Of a stretch of 64,000 bases of DNA, positions 33,119 to 42,055 are shown in pieces. This stretch comes from PALSA-612 sp963776375 (lineage in GTDB: Bacteria; Actinomycetota; Thermoleophilia; Gaiellales; Gaiellaceae), in NCBI GenBank assembly GCA_963776375.1, contig CAVZMF010000005.1:434001-498000 (forward strand), written 5' to 3'. The first letter of the stretch is position 1. Every line of letters begins with the position of its first letter. Below the pieces are notes generated by a model. It saw nothing but the letters and a program-made list of their open reading frames with translations, made no database searches and was not told where the DNA came from. The position numbers and the translations under genes are program-made.

Positions 33119-34644
33119 ATGGACAGGAAATGGTGGACGCTGCTCGCCGCGTGCACGGCGACGTTCATGCTCCTGCTCGACATCACGGTCGTGAACGTGG
33201 CCCTTCCGGACATCCAGAAGGACCTGGGCTCGAGCTTCTCCGACCTGCAGTGGGTGGTCGACGCGTACGCGCTGATGCTCGCCTCGCTGCTCCTCACGGT
33301 GGGCTCGCTCGGCAACATCCGCGGCCGGCGGCCCGTCTTCGCCGCCGGCCTCGTGCTGTTCACGGCCGCCTCGCTGACCTGCGCGCTCGCGACGAGTCCG
33401 CTCTTCCTCAACCTGTCGCGCGGCGCGCAGGGTATCGGCGGCGCGATCCTCCTCGCGACCTCGCTCGCCCTGATCGCGCAGGAGTTCCAGGGCCGAGAGC
33501 GCGGCACGGCGTTCGGGATCTGGGGCGCGACGATCGGCTTCGCCGTCGCGGTCGGGCCGCTCGTCGGCGGGCTCCTGACGGAGTTCCTCGGCTGGGAGTG
33601 GATCTTCTACATCAACCTCCCGATCGGGCTGGCGACGCTGGTCGTCACGCTCCTGCGGGTGCCCGAGGCGTATCAGCGCTTCGAGGCCTCCATCGACTGG
33701 CCCGGCGTCGCCACGTGGACCGCCTCGCTGTTCCTGCTCGTCTTCGCGCTGATCCGCGGCAACGAGGAAGGCTGGTCGAGCGCGCAGATCCTCGGCCTCT
33801 TCGCAGGCTCCGCAGCACTGCTCGTCGCGTTCGTCTTCATCGAGCGCGCGCAGGACCACCCCATGTGCGAGCTGAGCCTGTTCGGGATTCCGACGTTCAC
33901 CGGCGGCGCGATCGTCGCGTTCACGCTCGCCGCGTCGATGTTCGCGATGTTCCTGTATCTGACCCTCTATCTCCAGAACGTGCTCGGCATCTCGCCGCTC
34001 GGCACGGGCCTCCGCTTCCTGCCGCTCAGCGTGCTCTCGTTCGTCGTCGCGGCGGCCGCCGGACCGCTCTCGGAGCGCTTGCCGATACGCCTTTTCCTGG
34101 GCGGCGGGCTCGTGCTCACCGGCGTTTCGCTCCTGCTCATGCGCCTGATCGACGACACGTCGGGATGGACCGTGCTGCTGCCGGGGTTCTGCCTCGCCGG
34201 TGTCGGGATCGGGCTCGTCAACCCTCCGCTCGCGTCCGCCGCCGTCGGCGTGGTCGACCCGCGAATGGGCGGGATGGCGTCTGGCATCAGCAACACGTTC
34301 CGGCAAGTTGGGGTTGCGACCGGCATGCCGGCCTGGGAGCGATCTTCCAGGCGCACGTGACGTCGAGCGTCGAGGACGACCTCCGCGGCGTGCATGGAGT
34401 CGATCCCGCACAGGTCGCCCACGCGGTCGCGACCGGATCGGCGAAGCAGGCGATCGCCGCCGCGCCGCAAGCCGCCCAGGCTGCGATCGGACACGCCGCG
34501 CGCGCCGCCTTCGTCTCCGGGCTCGACGTGATCCTGCTCGTCGCCGCCATCGTGGCCTTCGCGGGTGCCGCGATCGGCTTCGCCCTCGTCCGCAGCCGCG
34601 ACTTCGTGCACCGCGGTGCCCCCGCGGCCGCCTGCGCCGAGTGA
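33119..34644 (+). CDS. MFS drug-efflux transporter, DHA2/EmrB type (one frameshift)
   Basis: A fourteen-helix major facilitator transporter of about 508 residues. Motifs are LLLDITVVNVALPDIQKDLG, WVVDAYALMLASLLL, and the motif-C-like AVGPLVGGLLTEFLGWEWIF. The final helices (GLDVILLVAAIVAFAGAAIG) read in another frame from about 34330; one base is missing in the run ACCGGCATGCCGGCC. It should export drugs or toxic metabolites by proton antiport. The dienelactone-hydrolase-like gene begins 17 bp later. Confidence 0.86.
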
Positions 34645-34661
34645 GGTAACCTCGGCGCGCC

Positions 34662-35420
34662 GTGTGCTTCGAGCCCGACTCGCTGCCGCCGATTCCCGTC
34701 ATCTCGGGTGCGGCGGTCTCCCACGACCAGCTCGTCCTGGAGGCGCGCGACGGGAACCGCTTCGCGGCCTTCGCGGCGCTGCCCGACGAGACGGCCCGGG
34801 CGGGCGTCGTGATCCTCCCCGACGTCCGGGGCCTCTACCGCTTCTACGAGGAGCTCGCCCTGCGCTTCGCGGAGCGCGGCTACCCGGCGATCGCGTTCGA
34901 CTACTTCGGGCGCACCGCCGGCGTCGACAAGCGGGACGACGACTTCGAGTACATGCCGCACGTCCAGGCGGCGACCGCCGAGGGGATCCAGGCCGACGTC
35001 GCGGCCGCGGTCGAGTGGCTGCGCATGCGTGCGGGCGTCGACGCTGTGCTCTCGGTCGGGTTCTGCATGGGCGGACGGCAGTCCTGGCTCTCCGCCGCGG
35101 GCGGCCACGGACTGGCAGGCGCGATCGGCTTCTACGGCCGTCCCGGGCCGGGGCAGGACGGGGTACCGGGCCCGATCCAGCGCGCGGCGGAGATGGAGTG
35201 CCCGATCCTCGCTCTCCAGGCCGGCGACGACCAGAACATCACCGCCGAGGACAACGCCGAGTTCGAGCGCGCGCTCGAGGCTGCGGGCGTCGAGCACGAG
35301 CTGGTCACCTACGAGGGTGCGCCGCACAGCTTCTTCGACCGGAGGCAGGAGGATTTCGCCGCCGCGTCCGACGACGCGTGGACGCGCGTCCTGGCTTTCG
35401 TCGACCGCCACAGCAGCTGA
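34662..35420 (+). CDS. Dienelactone hydrolase family protein
   Basis: A 252-residue alpha/beta hydrolase of the dienelactone hydrolase group. The nucleophile Cys is in SVGFCMGGRQS, the acid Asp in LALQAGDDQNITAEDN, and the His in EGAPHSFFDRRQEDF. Together they form the Cys-His-Asp triad typical of dienelactone hydrolase. GTG start at 34662, no strong ribosome-binding site. Natural substrate not inferable. Confidence 0.9.
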   Translation: MCFEPDSLPPIPVISGAAVSHDQLVLEARDGNRFAAFAALPDETARAGVVILPDVRGLYRFYEELALRFAERGYPAIAFDYFGRTAGVDKRDDDFEYMPHVQAATAEGIQADVAAAVEWLRMRAGVDAVLSVGFCMGGRQSWLSAAGGHGLAGAIGFYGRPGPGQDGVPGPIQRAAEMECPILALQAGDDQNITAEDNAEFERALEAAGVEHELVTYEGAPHSFFDRRQEDFAAASDDAWTRVLAFVDRHSS

Positions 35421-35497
35421 CCGCGCCTAGGAACTGCGTCCGGGCCGCCGGCGGGGCCGGCTGGACGCAATCGCCTCCGGTCGCGCGCCTTTCCGGC

Positions 35498-35535
35498 TTG
35501 ACGCGGCGCTAACCGTAAGCGTACACTTACGGTTA
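35498..35535 (+). promoter_or_regulatory. Promoter and palindromic operator of the first ArsR gene
   Basis: TTGACG (35498-35503) and TACACT (35522-35527) are 18 bp apart. The perfect inverted repeat TAACCGTAAG (35510-35519) / CTTACGGTTA (35526-35535) covers the spacer and the -10 box and ends at the GTG start codon. ArsR binding there would block RNA polymerase, which implies autoregulation. Transcription would be leaderless or nearly so. Confidence 0.8.
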
Positions 35536-35853
35536 GTGACAACTTACCGACAGAACGGACTGGGCGCGCTCTCCGACCCGACCAGGAGGGCCATCTTCGA
35601 GCGCCTGGCCGGGGGGCCACGCTCGGTCGGCGAGCTGGCCGAGGGGTTGCCCGTGACCAGACCGGCTGTGTCCCAGCACCTGCGGGTGCTGAAGGACGCG
35701 GGCCTCGTCTTCGACCGTCCCGACGGGACACGGCGGCTCTACCAGCTCGACCCGGACGGCGTCGGCGCGTTGCGCGCCTACGTCGACCAGTTCTGGACAC
35801 AGGCTCTCGCCGCGTTCAAGGACGCGGCGGAGCAGGACACGAAGGAGGAGTGA
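35536..35853 (+). CDS. ArsR-family repressor
   Basis: A 105-residue winged-helix repressor: NGLGALSDPTRRAIFERLAG, then TRPAVSQHLRVLKDAGLVFD as the recognition helix. No cysteine metal site is present, as is typical for ArsR proteins paired with SRPBCC partners. GTG 35536 directly follows its palindromic operator. Its TGA overlaps the ATG of the SRPBCC gene (TGATG). Confidence 0.92.
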   Translation: MTTYRQNGLGALSDPTRRAIFERLAGGPRSVGELAEGLPVTRPAVSQHLRVLKDAGLVFDRPDGTRRLYQLDPDGVGALRAYVDQFWTQALAAFKDAAEQDTKEE

Positions 35854-36338
35854 TGGTGCAGGGAGCGACCGATCTGGCCGTCCACAAGTCGATCACGGTG
35901 GCGGCGCCGCAGCAGCGAGCGTTTGACGTCTTCACGACGAGCATGTCCGACTGGTGGCCTCGCGACAGCCACCACATCGGCGAGGCCGAGCCGGAGGCGG
36001 TGGTCATCGAGCCGCGTGCCGGCGGCCGTTGGTTCGAGCGCGCTCCGGAGGGGGCGGAGTGCGACTGGGGACGCGTCGTCGAGTGGGATCCCCCGGCGCG
36101 TGTGCTGCTCGCGTGGCACCTGAACGCCGACTGGGAGTACGACCCCGACCCGGACAGGTCCACGCAGGTCGAGGTGCGGTTCTTCGCCGAAGGGCCGGAG
36201 ACGACCCGCGTCGAGCTCGTGCACCGCGGTCTCGAGGTGCACGGAGACCGGGCCTGCGAGGTGCACGACGGGATCGACAGCCCGGCCGGCTGGAGCGGTC
36301 TGCTGGAGCTGTACGGAGCTGTCGCGGCCGCGAAGTAA
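35853..36338 (+). CDS. SRPBCC / AHSA1-type START-fold protein
   Basis: A 161-residue helix-grip-fold protein of the Aha1-C-terminal type. It begins HKSITVAAPQQRAFDVFTTS and later has WGRVVEWDPPARVLLAWHL. The pocket binds a hydrophobic ligand; the exact role is unknown. It is translationally coupled to ArsR, and a bidirectional terminator lies 22 bp downstream. Confidence 0.86.
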   Translation: MVQGATDLAVHKSITVAAPQQRAFDVFTTSMSDWWPRDSHHIGEAEPEAVVIEPRAGGRWFERAPEGAECDWGRVVEWDPPARVLLAWHLNADWEYDPDPDRSTQVEVRFFAEGPETTRVELVHRGLEVHGDRACEVHDGIDSPAGWSGLLELYGAVAAAK

Positions 36339-36360
36339 GGACGAGCGCTCCGCGAGAACG

Positions 36361-36388
36361 TCGAAGGCCGCCGAGAGGCGGCCTTCGA
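36361..36388. terminator. Bidirectional terminator hairpin
   Basis: TCGAAGGCCGCC (36361-36372) and GGCGGCCTTCGA (36377-36388) form a perfect 12-bp stem with a GAGA tetraloop between the convergent SRPBCC and COG4315 genes. Confidence 0.85.
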
Positions 36389-36416
36389 GTAGGTGCGAGG
36401 AGAGAAATCGAGGCTC

Positions 36417-36970
36417 TTAGGGCACGTAACCTCCGCCGCCGCCGTAGCCGCCGTCGCCGGTCGCCCCGGTCGGCGCCGCCGCCGCCCCCGCCGCCGCTCC
36501 CGCCGCCGTTGTCGTCGGCCTCGGGCTCCACCTTCGCGCCCTTCGCCGAGACGACGTACCAGTCGGCGCCGAACGCGTGCACGTTCTCGCCCTTGGTCTG
36601 GCCGGCCTTGGTGTCGTACTTGAACCAGTACAGCGGGTGATGGTTGTACGTGACCTGCAGCTTGCCGTCCTTGCGCTTCGTGGTTCCGACCAGCGCCTTC
36701 TTTGCGCCTGCCGCTGCGGTCGGCTTCTTCGTCGTCAGATACGGCGGCCAGTTGGTCGCGCAGGCGCCGTAGCAGGAGCTCTTCCCGGACTTGTCCTTCT
36801 CGAACAGGTAGAGCGTCTTGCCCTTGCTGTCGACGAGGATCACGCCGAGGCTGCTCGTCTTCTTGGTCTTGACCTGACTCGCGGCCGGAGTCGAGGCAAG
36901 CGCGGTCGCGCGTGACGGCGAGCACCCCGAGCACGACGGCGGCGCTCGCGAGACGTGACTTGACGTTCAC
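36417..36970 (-). CDS. Secreted COG4315-type repeat lipoprotein-like protein (two frameshifts)
   Basis: About 184 residues. The N-terminus MNVKSRLASAAVVLGVLAV is a signal peptide. The core has the two COG4315 repeats with Y-x-(F/W/Y)-x2-D: GKTLYLFEKDKSGKSSCYGA and HHPLYWFKYDTKAGQTKGEN, each followed by a WPP- or WYVV-type segment. A Gly-rich C-terminus ends in GGYGGGGGYVP. Frames change near 36910 and near 36470. The cellular role of this exported family is unknown. The stop codon TAA at 36417 fits the hairpin just downstream. Confidence 0.78.
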
Positions 36971-37030
36971 AGATCCCCCTTGATCGTAGAGCGTTTGACC
37001 ATCCTACGGTCGCTACGGCCAGAACGGTTT

Positions 37031-37054
37031 CGGGGGCGCCGCCCGACGCCCCCG
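37031..37054 (-). terminator. GC hairpin after the TIGR03118 gene
   Basis: CGGGGGCG (37031-37038) pairs with CGCCCCCG (37047-37054) with an 8-nt loop, 18 bp past the stop codon of the minus-strand gene. Confidence 0.65.
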
Positions 37055-37071
37055 AGTACCTGCCGTGAAGC

Positions 37072-38195
37072 TCAGTCGTCGTCGCCCGAGGCGACCGAGA
37101 TCACGCCGAACAGCCCGTGCATCTCGCCGTCCGGGCCGGCGGCGAAGTACAGGTCGTCGACGCCGCCCGACCCCGAGCCGTTCCCGAAGCCGATGCCCCA
37201 GAGGCCGTCGATCGAGATCGGCTTGCCGTCCTCGCCCCGGAGCTGGCCCCTGGGCTCGAACTTCTTGCCGTTCTTCTTCGGCTCGAAGACGTTGATCCTG
37301 CCGTCGCCGAAGTCGCCGACGAGCAGGTCGCCGCTCGCCTCGCCGAAGCCCGACGTGGGTGCCATCGCCAGGCCCCACGGCGCGTTCAGAAGGCCGTGCT
37401 GGGCGACGCGCGCGATCAGCGTGCCGGAGGCCGAGTACTCGTCGACGATTCCGAGCCCCTGGCCTGCGACCTCGTCCTCGGCGTCGGCGTCCTGCTTCGC
37501 GTAGGTCACGAAGATGTTGCCGCCGATCGCCTGGATCCCGAACGGCCCGTAGCCCTTCGGGAGCTTCGGGTCGACGAAGCCGCCGGGAACGAGGTGGAAG
37601 GTGCTGTCGAACACGTCGACCTTCCCGTTGTGGAAGTCCGTCGCGTAGAGATGGTCACCGGCGATCGCCAGCCCCTTGAAGATGGCGCCTGCGCCCGACT
37701 GGTCGGCGTCGTTGGGCCCGCACGAACGTCTGTGTCGAGAGCGGCGGCGGGGGAACCGCCGGGCTCCAGCCGCGGATCGTTCCCGCCTCCGTGGCGAACA
37801 GGAACCGCGCCGGACCGGAGTTCGTTCCCGTCGCTGATCACGAAGCCGGTGCTTCCGTTGAAGACGGTGCCCGTCGGGCCGCCCGGGACGCTGACGACGA
37901 GCGGTGTCGGCTGGAACTGCGCCACACCGTCGCCGTTGTAGAGCGTCGAGGTGTTCGTGCCGTTGTTCGCGACCCACCACGGCGAGGTCGAGCTGGCCGT
38001 GATGCCCCACGCGTTGACCAGGTTCGGATCGGTGTGGTCGGCCTTCCCCGCCTGGTCGGACACGAGGTTGTGCACCGTGTAGCGGTTGTCGTCGCCGCCG
38101 GCTGCCGCGCCGGCGGCCACCAGCGCTCCTGCGGCGATCACGATCGCGGCCAGACCCGTCGCGATCAGCCTCGGTTTCCGGGCGAAGCGATGCAT
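37072..38195 (-). CDS. Secreted TIGR03118 family beta-propeller-like protein (two frameshifts)
   Basis: About 374 residues. MHRFARKPRLIATGLAAIVI begins a signal peptide; AGGAG precedes the ATG at 38195. The mature protein has the TIGR03118 pattern: NLVNAWGITASSTSPWWVAN, then GAIFKGLAIAGDHLYATDFH, FGIQAIGGNIFVTYA and LWGIGFGNG. It is rich in propeller-like repeated blades. Function unknown, probably extracellular. Frames change near 37815 and near 37715. The ArsR promoter lies on the other side of the divergent start region. Confidence 0.82.
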
Positions 38196-38269
38196 CGAGA
38201 CTCCTTTCCTTGGACCGAAGCCCTCCAAGTGGGCCCTACGCGGCGTCTCGGCGTACGGTTCTGTAAAGC

Positions 38270-38299
38270 TTGACATGTGACCATTTGGTCACGTATGCT
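38270..38299 (+). promoter_or_regulatory. Promoter with operator in the spacer, second ArsR gene
   Basis: TTGACA (38270-38275) and TATGCT (38294-38299) are 18 bp apart. The spacer contains the palindrome GTGACCA-TT-TGGTCAC (38277-38292). The -10 box ends 7 nt before the ATG at 38307, so the mRNA would be leaderless. A bound ArsR dimer would occlude the promoter. Confidence 0.85.
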
Positions 38300-38306
38300 C
38301 GTCTGC

Positions 38307-38624
38307 ATGGACGACGACCGGGTCTTCAGGGCGCTCGCCGATCCGACGCGGCGCTTCCTGCTCGACCGGCTCTTCGAGCGCGACGGCCGCACGCTCTCGG
38401 AGCTCGAGTCCGAGCTGGAGATGACCCGCTTCGGCGTGATGAAGCACCTGCGCGTGCTCGAGGAGGCCGGGCTCGTCGTCACCCGCCGGCACGGCCGGGA
38501 GAAGCACCACTTCCTGAACCCGGTGCCGATCCGGCTGATCCACGACCGGTGGATCGACAAGTACACGGAGCGCCGCGTGTCGGCTCTCCTCGATCTCAAA
38601 GCGACACTGGAGGAAAGCGCATGA
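38307..38624 (+). CDS. ArsR-family repressor, second copy
   Basis: A 105-residue winged-helix protein: VFRALADPTRRFLLDRLFER, then MTRFGVMKHLRVLEEAGLVV. HHFLNPVPIRLIHDRWIDKY is typical of the ArsR subgroup linked to AHSA1 proteins. ATG 38307 gives the best fit to the promoter; ATG 38295 is in the same frame. TGA overlaps the next gene's ATG (ATGA). Confidence 0.9.
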   Translation: MDDDRVFRALADPTRRFLLDRLFERDGRTLSELESELEMTRFGVMKHLRVLEEAGLVVTRRHGREKHHFLNPVPIRLIHDRWIDKYTERRVSALLDLKATLEESA

Positions 38625-39067
38625 GCACGATGACGGCTACGACCACTCAGGTCTACCAACTGTTCATCAAGGCGACGCCCGAGCAGATCTGGCAGGCGAT
38701 CACCGATCCGGAGATGACGCCGAAGTACTTCTTCGCCAGTCGTGTCGAGATCGCCGACGGACGCCGGCGCGCGTTCGGGCCCGACGGCTCGCTGTGGGGC
38801 GACACGGAGATCCTCGAGATGGACGCGCCCCGCCGGCTCGTCCACGGCTGGAGCGGTCTCTACGACCCCGAGCTCGCCGAGGAGGAACCGAGCCGGGTGA
38901 CGTGGGAGATCGAGCCGCAGGAGGGCGGCTACTCGAAGCTGACCCTGATCCACGACCGGCTCGAGGGCGCGCCGAAGACGGCGGCGAGCGTCGCGGGCGG
39001 CTGGATGGTCGTCCTCAGCGGGCTCAAGACCCTGCTCGAGACCGGCGAGCCGCTCGTGAGCTTCTGA
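38621..39067 (+). CDS. SRPBCC / AHSA1-type protein, second copy
   Basis: A 148-residue START-fold protein: YQLFIKATPEQIWQAITDPE, PKYFFASRVEIADG, and near the end WMVVLSGLKTLLETG. It is coupled to the ArsR gene by ATGA and presumably co-repressed. Ligand unknown. Confidence 0.88.
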   Translation: MSTMTATTTQVYQLFIKATPEQIWQAITDPEMTPKYFFASRVEIADGRRRAFGPDGSLWGDTEILEMDAPRRLVHGWSGLYDPELAEEEPSRVTWEIEPQEGGYSKLTLIHDRLEGAPKTAASVAGGWMVVLSGLKTLLETGEPLVSF

Positions 39068-39076
39068 CGACGCGGT

Positions 39077-39490
39077 CTAGGAGGCGACGCGCTCGAGGAT
39101 CACGACGGGAATCGGGCGCGTCGTCTTCGTCTCGTAGTCGGCGAAATTCCGGTTCAGGCGCTTCTGCTCTGTCCAGATCCTCTCGCGCTCCTCGCCCTCG
39201 GCGACACGCGCCCGCACCGGGATCGTCTCGTTTCCGACCTCGACCATCGTCTCGGGGTTGGCCTGGAGGTTGTGGTACCAGTCGGGGTTCGTCGGAGCGC
39301 CGGCCTTGGAGCCGAAGACGGCGAAGGCGTCGCCGACAGGCAGGTAGGCGAGCGGGTTGACGCGGTCGATGCCGCTTCTGGCGCCCCGGTGGTGGAGCAG
39401 GAGCAGCGGACGGCCCTCGAACGCCGCGACCTTGCCGGCGTTCGCCCGGAACTCGTCGATGACGCTCTGGTTCCAGTCGGCCGCGCTCAA
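39077..39490 (-). CDS. Deazaflavin (F420)-dependent nitroreductase-family protein (Ddn-like)
   Basis: A 137-residue split-barrel protein of the Ddn/DUF385 family, actinobacterial F420H2-dependent reductases. Motifs are FEGRPLLLLHHRGARSGIDR, NPLAYLPVGDAFAVFGSKAG and PDWYHNLQANPETMVEVGNE. TTG at 39490 overlaps the stop of the upstream membrane-protein gene (TTGA), so it is co-translated. The usual end PVVILER is present. Physiological substrate unknown. Confidence 0.88.
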   Translation of the reverse strand: MSAADWNQSVIDEFRANAGKVAAFEGRPLLLLHHRGARSGIDRVNPLAYLPVGDAFAVFGSKAGAPTNPDWYHNLQANPETMVEVGNETIPVRARVAEGEERERIWTEQKRLNRNFADYETKTTRPIPVVILERVAS

Positions 39491-39876
39491 GCGCGCTTGC
39501 GTTGCTGCTGCTCGAGCTTGCGCCGCTGGGCCCGGTTCATCGGCACCGGCGCCTGCTCGTGCTGCATCGTCGCGTCCATCACGGCCTTGCGCTCGGCGGC
39601 CGAGAGCTGCGACATCGCCTGCTGCGCCCGCTGCGGATCCTTGGTCGCGCCCATCCGCTCGAGCTTCTTGACCGCGCTCGCGAGTTCCGGATCGGAACGT
39701 TCGAGCGCCGCCTCGGACATCTTCTTCAGCGCCTTGCCGAGCAGCGGCACCTTGAACAGGAACTGCATGACCGGCCGCAGGTAGCGGCCGCCCTGGATCC
39801 GCCCGAGCAGGGCGAAGGTCCCGAGGATCACGAGGACGCCGACGAGGATGAAGACGGGGATCAGGTAGATGAGCAC
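39487..39876 (-). CDS. Small membrane protein with basic coiled C-terminus
   Basis: An unrecognised protein of about 129 residues. One N-terminal hydrophobic segment (LIYLIPVFILVGVLVILGTF) is followed by a charged helical part with Ala/Lys/Gln rich stretches (QLSAAERKAVMDATMQHEQA) ending in Gln/Arg/Lys. The start is uncertain: GTG 39876 begins the hydrophobic helix and is preferred over GTG 39921. It precedes the Ddn-like gene with overlapping stop/start. Confidence 0.6.
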   Translation of the reverse strand: MLIYLIPVFILVGVLVILGTFALLGRIQGGRYLRPVMQFLFKVPLLGKALKKMSEAALERSDPELASAVKKLERMGATKDPQRAQQAMSQLSAAERKAVMDATMQHEQAPVPMNRAQRRKLEQQQRKRA

Positions 39877-39987
39877 GAGGGCATCGTACCGCGGCGCCTC
39901 CGGCGGGCTGGCGGTCACCACTTCGACCCCACATTCCTGTCACATCTTCTTCGGGAGTCCAGGCACTTTTGTTCCGGGAGTCAGGGC

Positions 39988-40721
39988 ATGAAACGGCGCC
40001 GACGCGATCCGCTGCTCTGCGAGCTCCACGCGCACACCCGGTGGAGCGACGGCGCCCATTCCGTTCGCGAACTCGTCGACCTGTACGGCAGGAACGGGTT
40101 CGACGTCCTCTGCATCACCGACCACCTCGTCCGCGTGCCCGCCGGGATGCCACGGCCGCCGGTGGAGGTCACGCCGGACTCGCACGGCTGGTACCTGGAG
40201 GCGATCGAGACGGAGGCCGCACGTGGCCGGCTGCTTTACGACCTGCTCGTCATCCCGGGGCTCGAGCTGACCTACGAGGATCACGATCCGTGCCGCGCAG
40301 CTCACGCCGTCGCGGTCGGGCTGCGCCGGCTCGTCGATCTCGAAGCCGGCCTCGACGGCGCCCTCGAGTCCGCGCGCGGCGCAGGCGCCGCCCTGATCGG
40401 GGCGCACCCGTACCGGCCGGAGCAGGCGAACGGGATCGCTGCCGCTCGACCTGCCGCTGGGCCGCCGAGCCCGACGCGTCCGCGAGGCTCGTCGACCGTT
40501 TCGAGCTCTTCAACCGCCACGAGCTGTTCGGCTGGGTCGCCGAGGAGCGCCTGCCCGCCGTGGCCACCGGCGACTTCCACGCGCGCGAGCACCTGCACAC
40601 GTGGAAGACGCTGCTGCCCTGCGCCAAGGAGGAGGAGGCGGTGGTCGAGTACCTCCGCTCGCGGCGTCCGGCCTACTTCGTCCACCTCTCCCGTTTCGAC
40701 GGGCTTCGGGCGGCGGCCTGA
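39988..40721 (+). CDS. PHP-domain metal-dependent phosphoesterase (one frameshift)
   Basis: About 244 residues. The PHP metal-binding motif is ELHAHTRWSDGAHSVRELVD (H-x-H), followed by FDVLCITDH and VIPGLELTYEDHD. After a frameshift near 40445 it continues RFELFNRHELFGWVAEERLP, VATGDFH and the final HLSRFDGLRAA. Late His/Asp ligands (GDFHAREH) are present only in the second frame, so a single-base error probably explains the break. Such proteins hydrolyse nucleotide or sugar phosphates. Confidence 0.82.
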
Positions 40722-40727
40722 CGGCCG

Positions 40728-41333
40728 TCAGTCGTCCTCGCGGATCAGCGCGCGCAACTCGGCGACCTCGCGTTCGAGCGCGGCGACGCGGTCCTCCAGA
40801 GAGCTCCGCGGCACGGACGGCTCCGCAGCTGGCTCACCCTCTTCCGTGCCGAGCAGCTGCGCCCACCGGTCTTCCTTCTGCCCCGGTCGGCGGCCGATCC
40901 TCCGGACGAGCTCCCGGCCGGCGAGCGCCTCGAGGGCGCGTTCGACCTCCTCGGGTGAGTCGAAGCGGTGTAGCCGCTCGGTGCGGAGCTTGAGCTCGCC
41001 CGGCGTCTGTGGGCCGCGGAGCATGAGCACCGCGAGGAGCGAGATCTCGGCGGCGTCGAGTTCGAGCGCCTCGACGAGCAGATGCCGGTACTTGGCGACG
41101 CGGCTCCCGGGTCCACTCGCGAGTCGCGCCCAGCGCTTTCGGTCGAGACGTTCGAGCGCAGCGCGGATCGTGGGCTCGTCGTACTCGACGACCGGATCGC
41201 GGTTCGTCGACTGGTTGCAGGCCAGCCGCAGCGCGTTCAACGACAGTGGGTAGACGTCCGGCGTGGTGCGCTGCTTCTCGATCAGGCACCCGAGCACGCG
41301 GATCTCGACGGCGTCGGCGTCCACGACGTCCAA
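40728..41333 (-). CDS. YceH/DUF480 family protein
   Basis: A 201-residue protein with two winged-helix domains as in YceH. Motifs are VRVLG-type EIRVLGCLIEKQRTTPDVYP, LSLNALRLACNQSTNRDPVV, and VLMLRGPQTPGELKLRTERL. The C-terminus (RVAALEREVAELRALI) is a short coiled coil. Biochemical role unknown. The start TTG 41333 gives the longest conserved N-terminus; GTG 41324 is an alternative. Confidence 0.9.
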   Translation of the reverse strand: MDVVDADAVEIRVLGCLIEKQRTTPDVYPLSLNALRLACNQSTNRDPVVEYDEPTIRAALERLDRKRWARLASGPGSRVAKYRHLLVEALELDAAEISLLAVLMLRGPQTPGELKLRTERLHRFDSPEEVERALEALAGRELVRRIGRRPGQKEDRWAQLLGTEEGEPAAEPSVPRSSLEDRVAALEREVAELRALIREDD

Positions 41334-41371
41334 GCCTAGTCCCGTCGCGGACCCAGGCGTAGGGTCCCCGC

Positions 41372-41971
41372 ATGCTGCTCGTCGATCACCACGCTGCCGC
41401 CCGTGGGCTCGTCTGGGGAAGCTTCGCGGTCGGCGTCGTGGCCGAGATCGCGGCGACGCGCCTGCGCGGCGGGCCGACCCGGCAGTCTTCGGGGCCGTCG
41501 CTCGACCGCGGGACGAAGACGGTGCTCGTGGTCGCCGTCGTCGCCGGCCTGTTCGTCGGTGCGCTCGTGGCGCGAGACGCCCCGGCGCTGCGCGCCGGCG
41601 CGAACAACTGGACGACGTACGCGCTCGGGCTCGCCGTCCTCTGGCTCGGGATCGCTCTCCGTGTCTGGGCGGTCTGGAGCCTCGGCCGCTACTTCCGCCG
41701 CGAGGTGACGATCGAGCCGGGACAGACCGTGCACACGTCCGGGCCGTACCGTTTCGTCAGGCATCCGGCCTACGCCGGCGATCTGCTGATCGTGTTCGGT
41801 GCGAGCCTCTCCTGGGGCAGCTGGGTGGGCGCCGCGATCGGGACGACGATCGCCCTTGCCGGCCATGTCCCCAGGATCCGCGTCGAGGAGTCGGAGCTCC
41901 GCCGGGCGCTCGGCTCTGCCTACGACGCGTATGCGGCGCACCGGTCGCGGCTCGTGCCCGGGATCTGGTGA
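41372..41971 (+). CDS. Isoprenylcysteine carboxyl methyltransferase (ICMT)-like membrane protein
   Basis: A 199-residue protein with about five transmembrane helices. The SAM-binding and catalytic motif of the ICMT/PEMT group is visible: VHTSGPYRFVRHPAYAGDLL, then RVEESELRRALGSAYDAYAA. In bacteria such proteins methylate unknown lipids or small molecules. ATG 41372. A strong terminator follows. Confidence 0.87.
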   Translation: MLLVDHHAAARGLVWGSFAVGVVAEIAATRLRGGPTRQSSGPSLDRGTKTVLVVAVVAGLFVGALVARDAPALRAGANNWTTYALGLAVLWLGIALRVWAVWSLGRYFRREVTIEPGQTVHTSGPYRFVRHPAYAGDLLIVFGASLSWGSWVGAAIGTTIALAGHVPRIRVEESELRRALGSAYDAYAAHRSRLVPGIW

Positions 41972-41990
41972 GCATGGGGCCAAGCGCGCC

Positions 41991-42020
41991 GAGGGGCTCC
42001 CGGTTGTGCGGGAGCCCCTC
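41991..42020. terminator. Bidirectional terminator hairpin
   Basis: GAGGGGCTCCCG (41991-42002) and CGGGAGCCCCTC (42009-42020) form a perfect 12-bp stem with a 6-nt loop between two convergent genes. Confidence 0.88.
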
Positions 42021-42055
42021 GTGAACCGGCCGCCTGGTGCCGGACGGAGGAATGC

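Noticed and set aside
33900..34400. The MFS frameshift as programmed recoding
   Set aside because: No slippery heptamer or downstream pseudoknot is visible at the junction, and the same kind of break occurs in many unrelated genes here.
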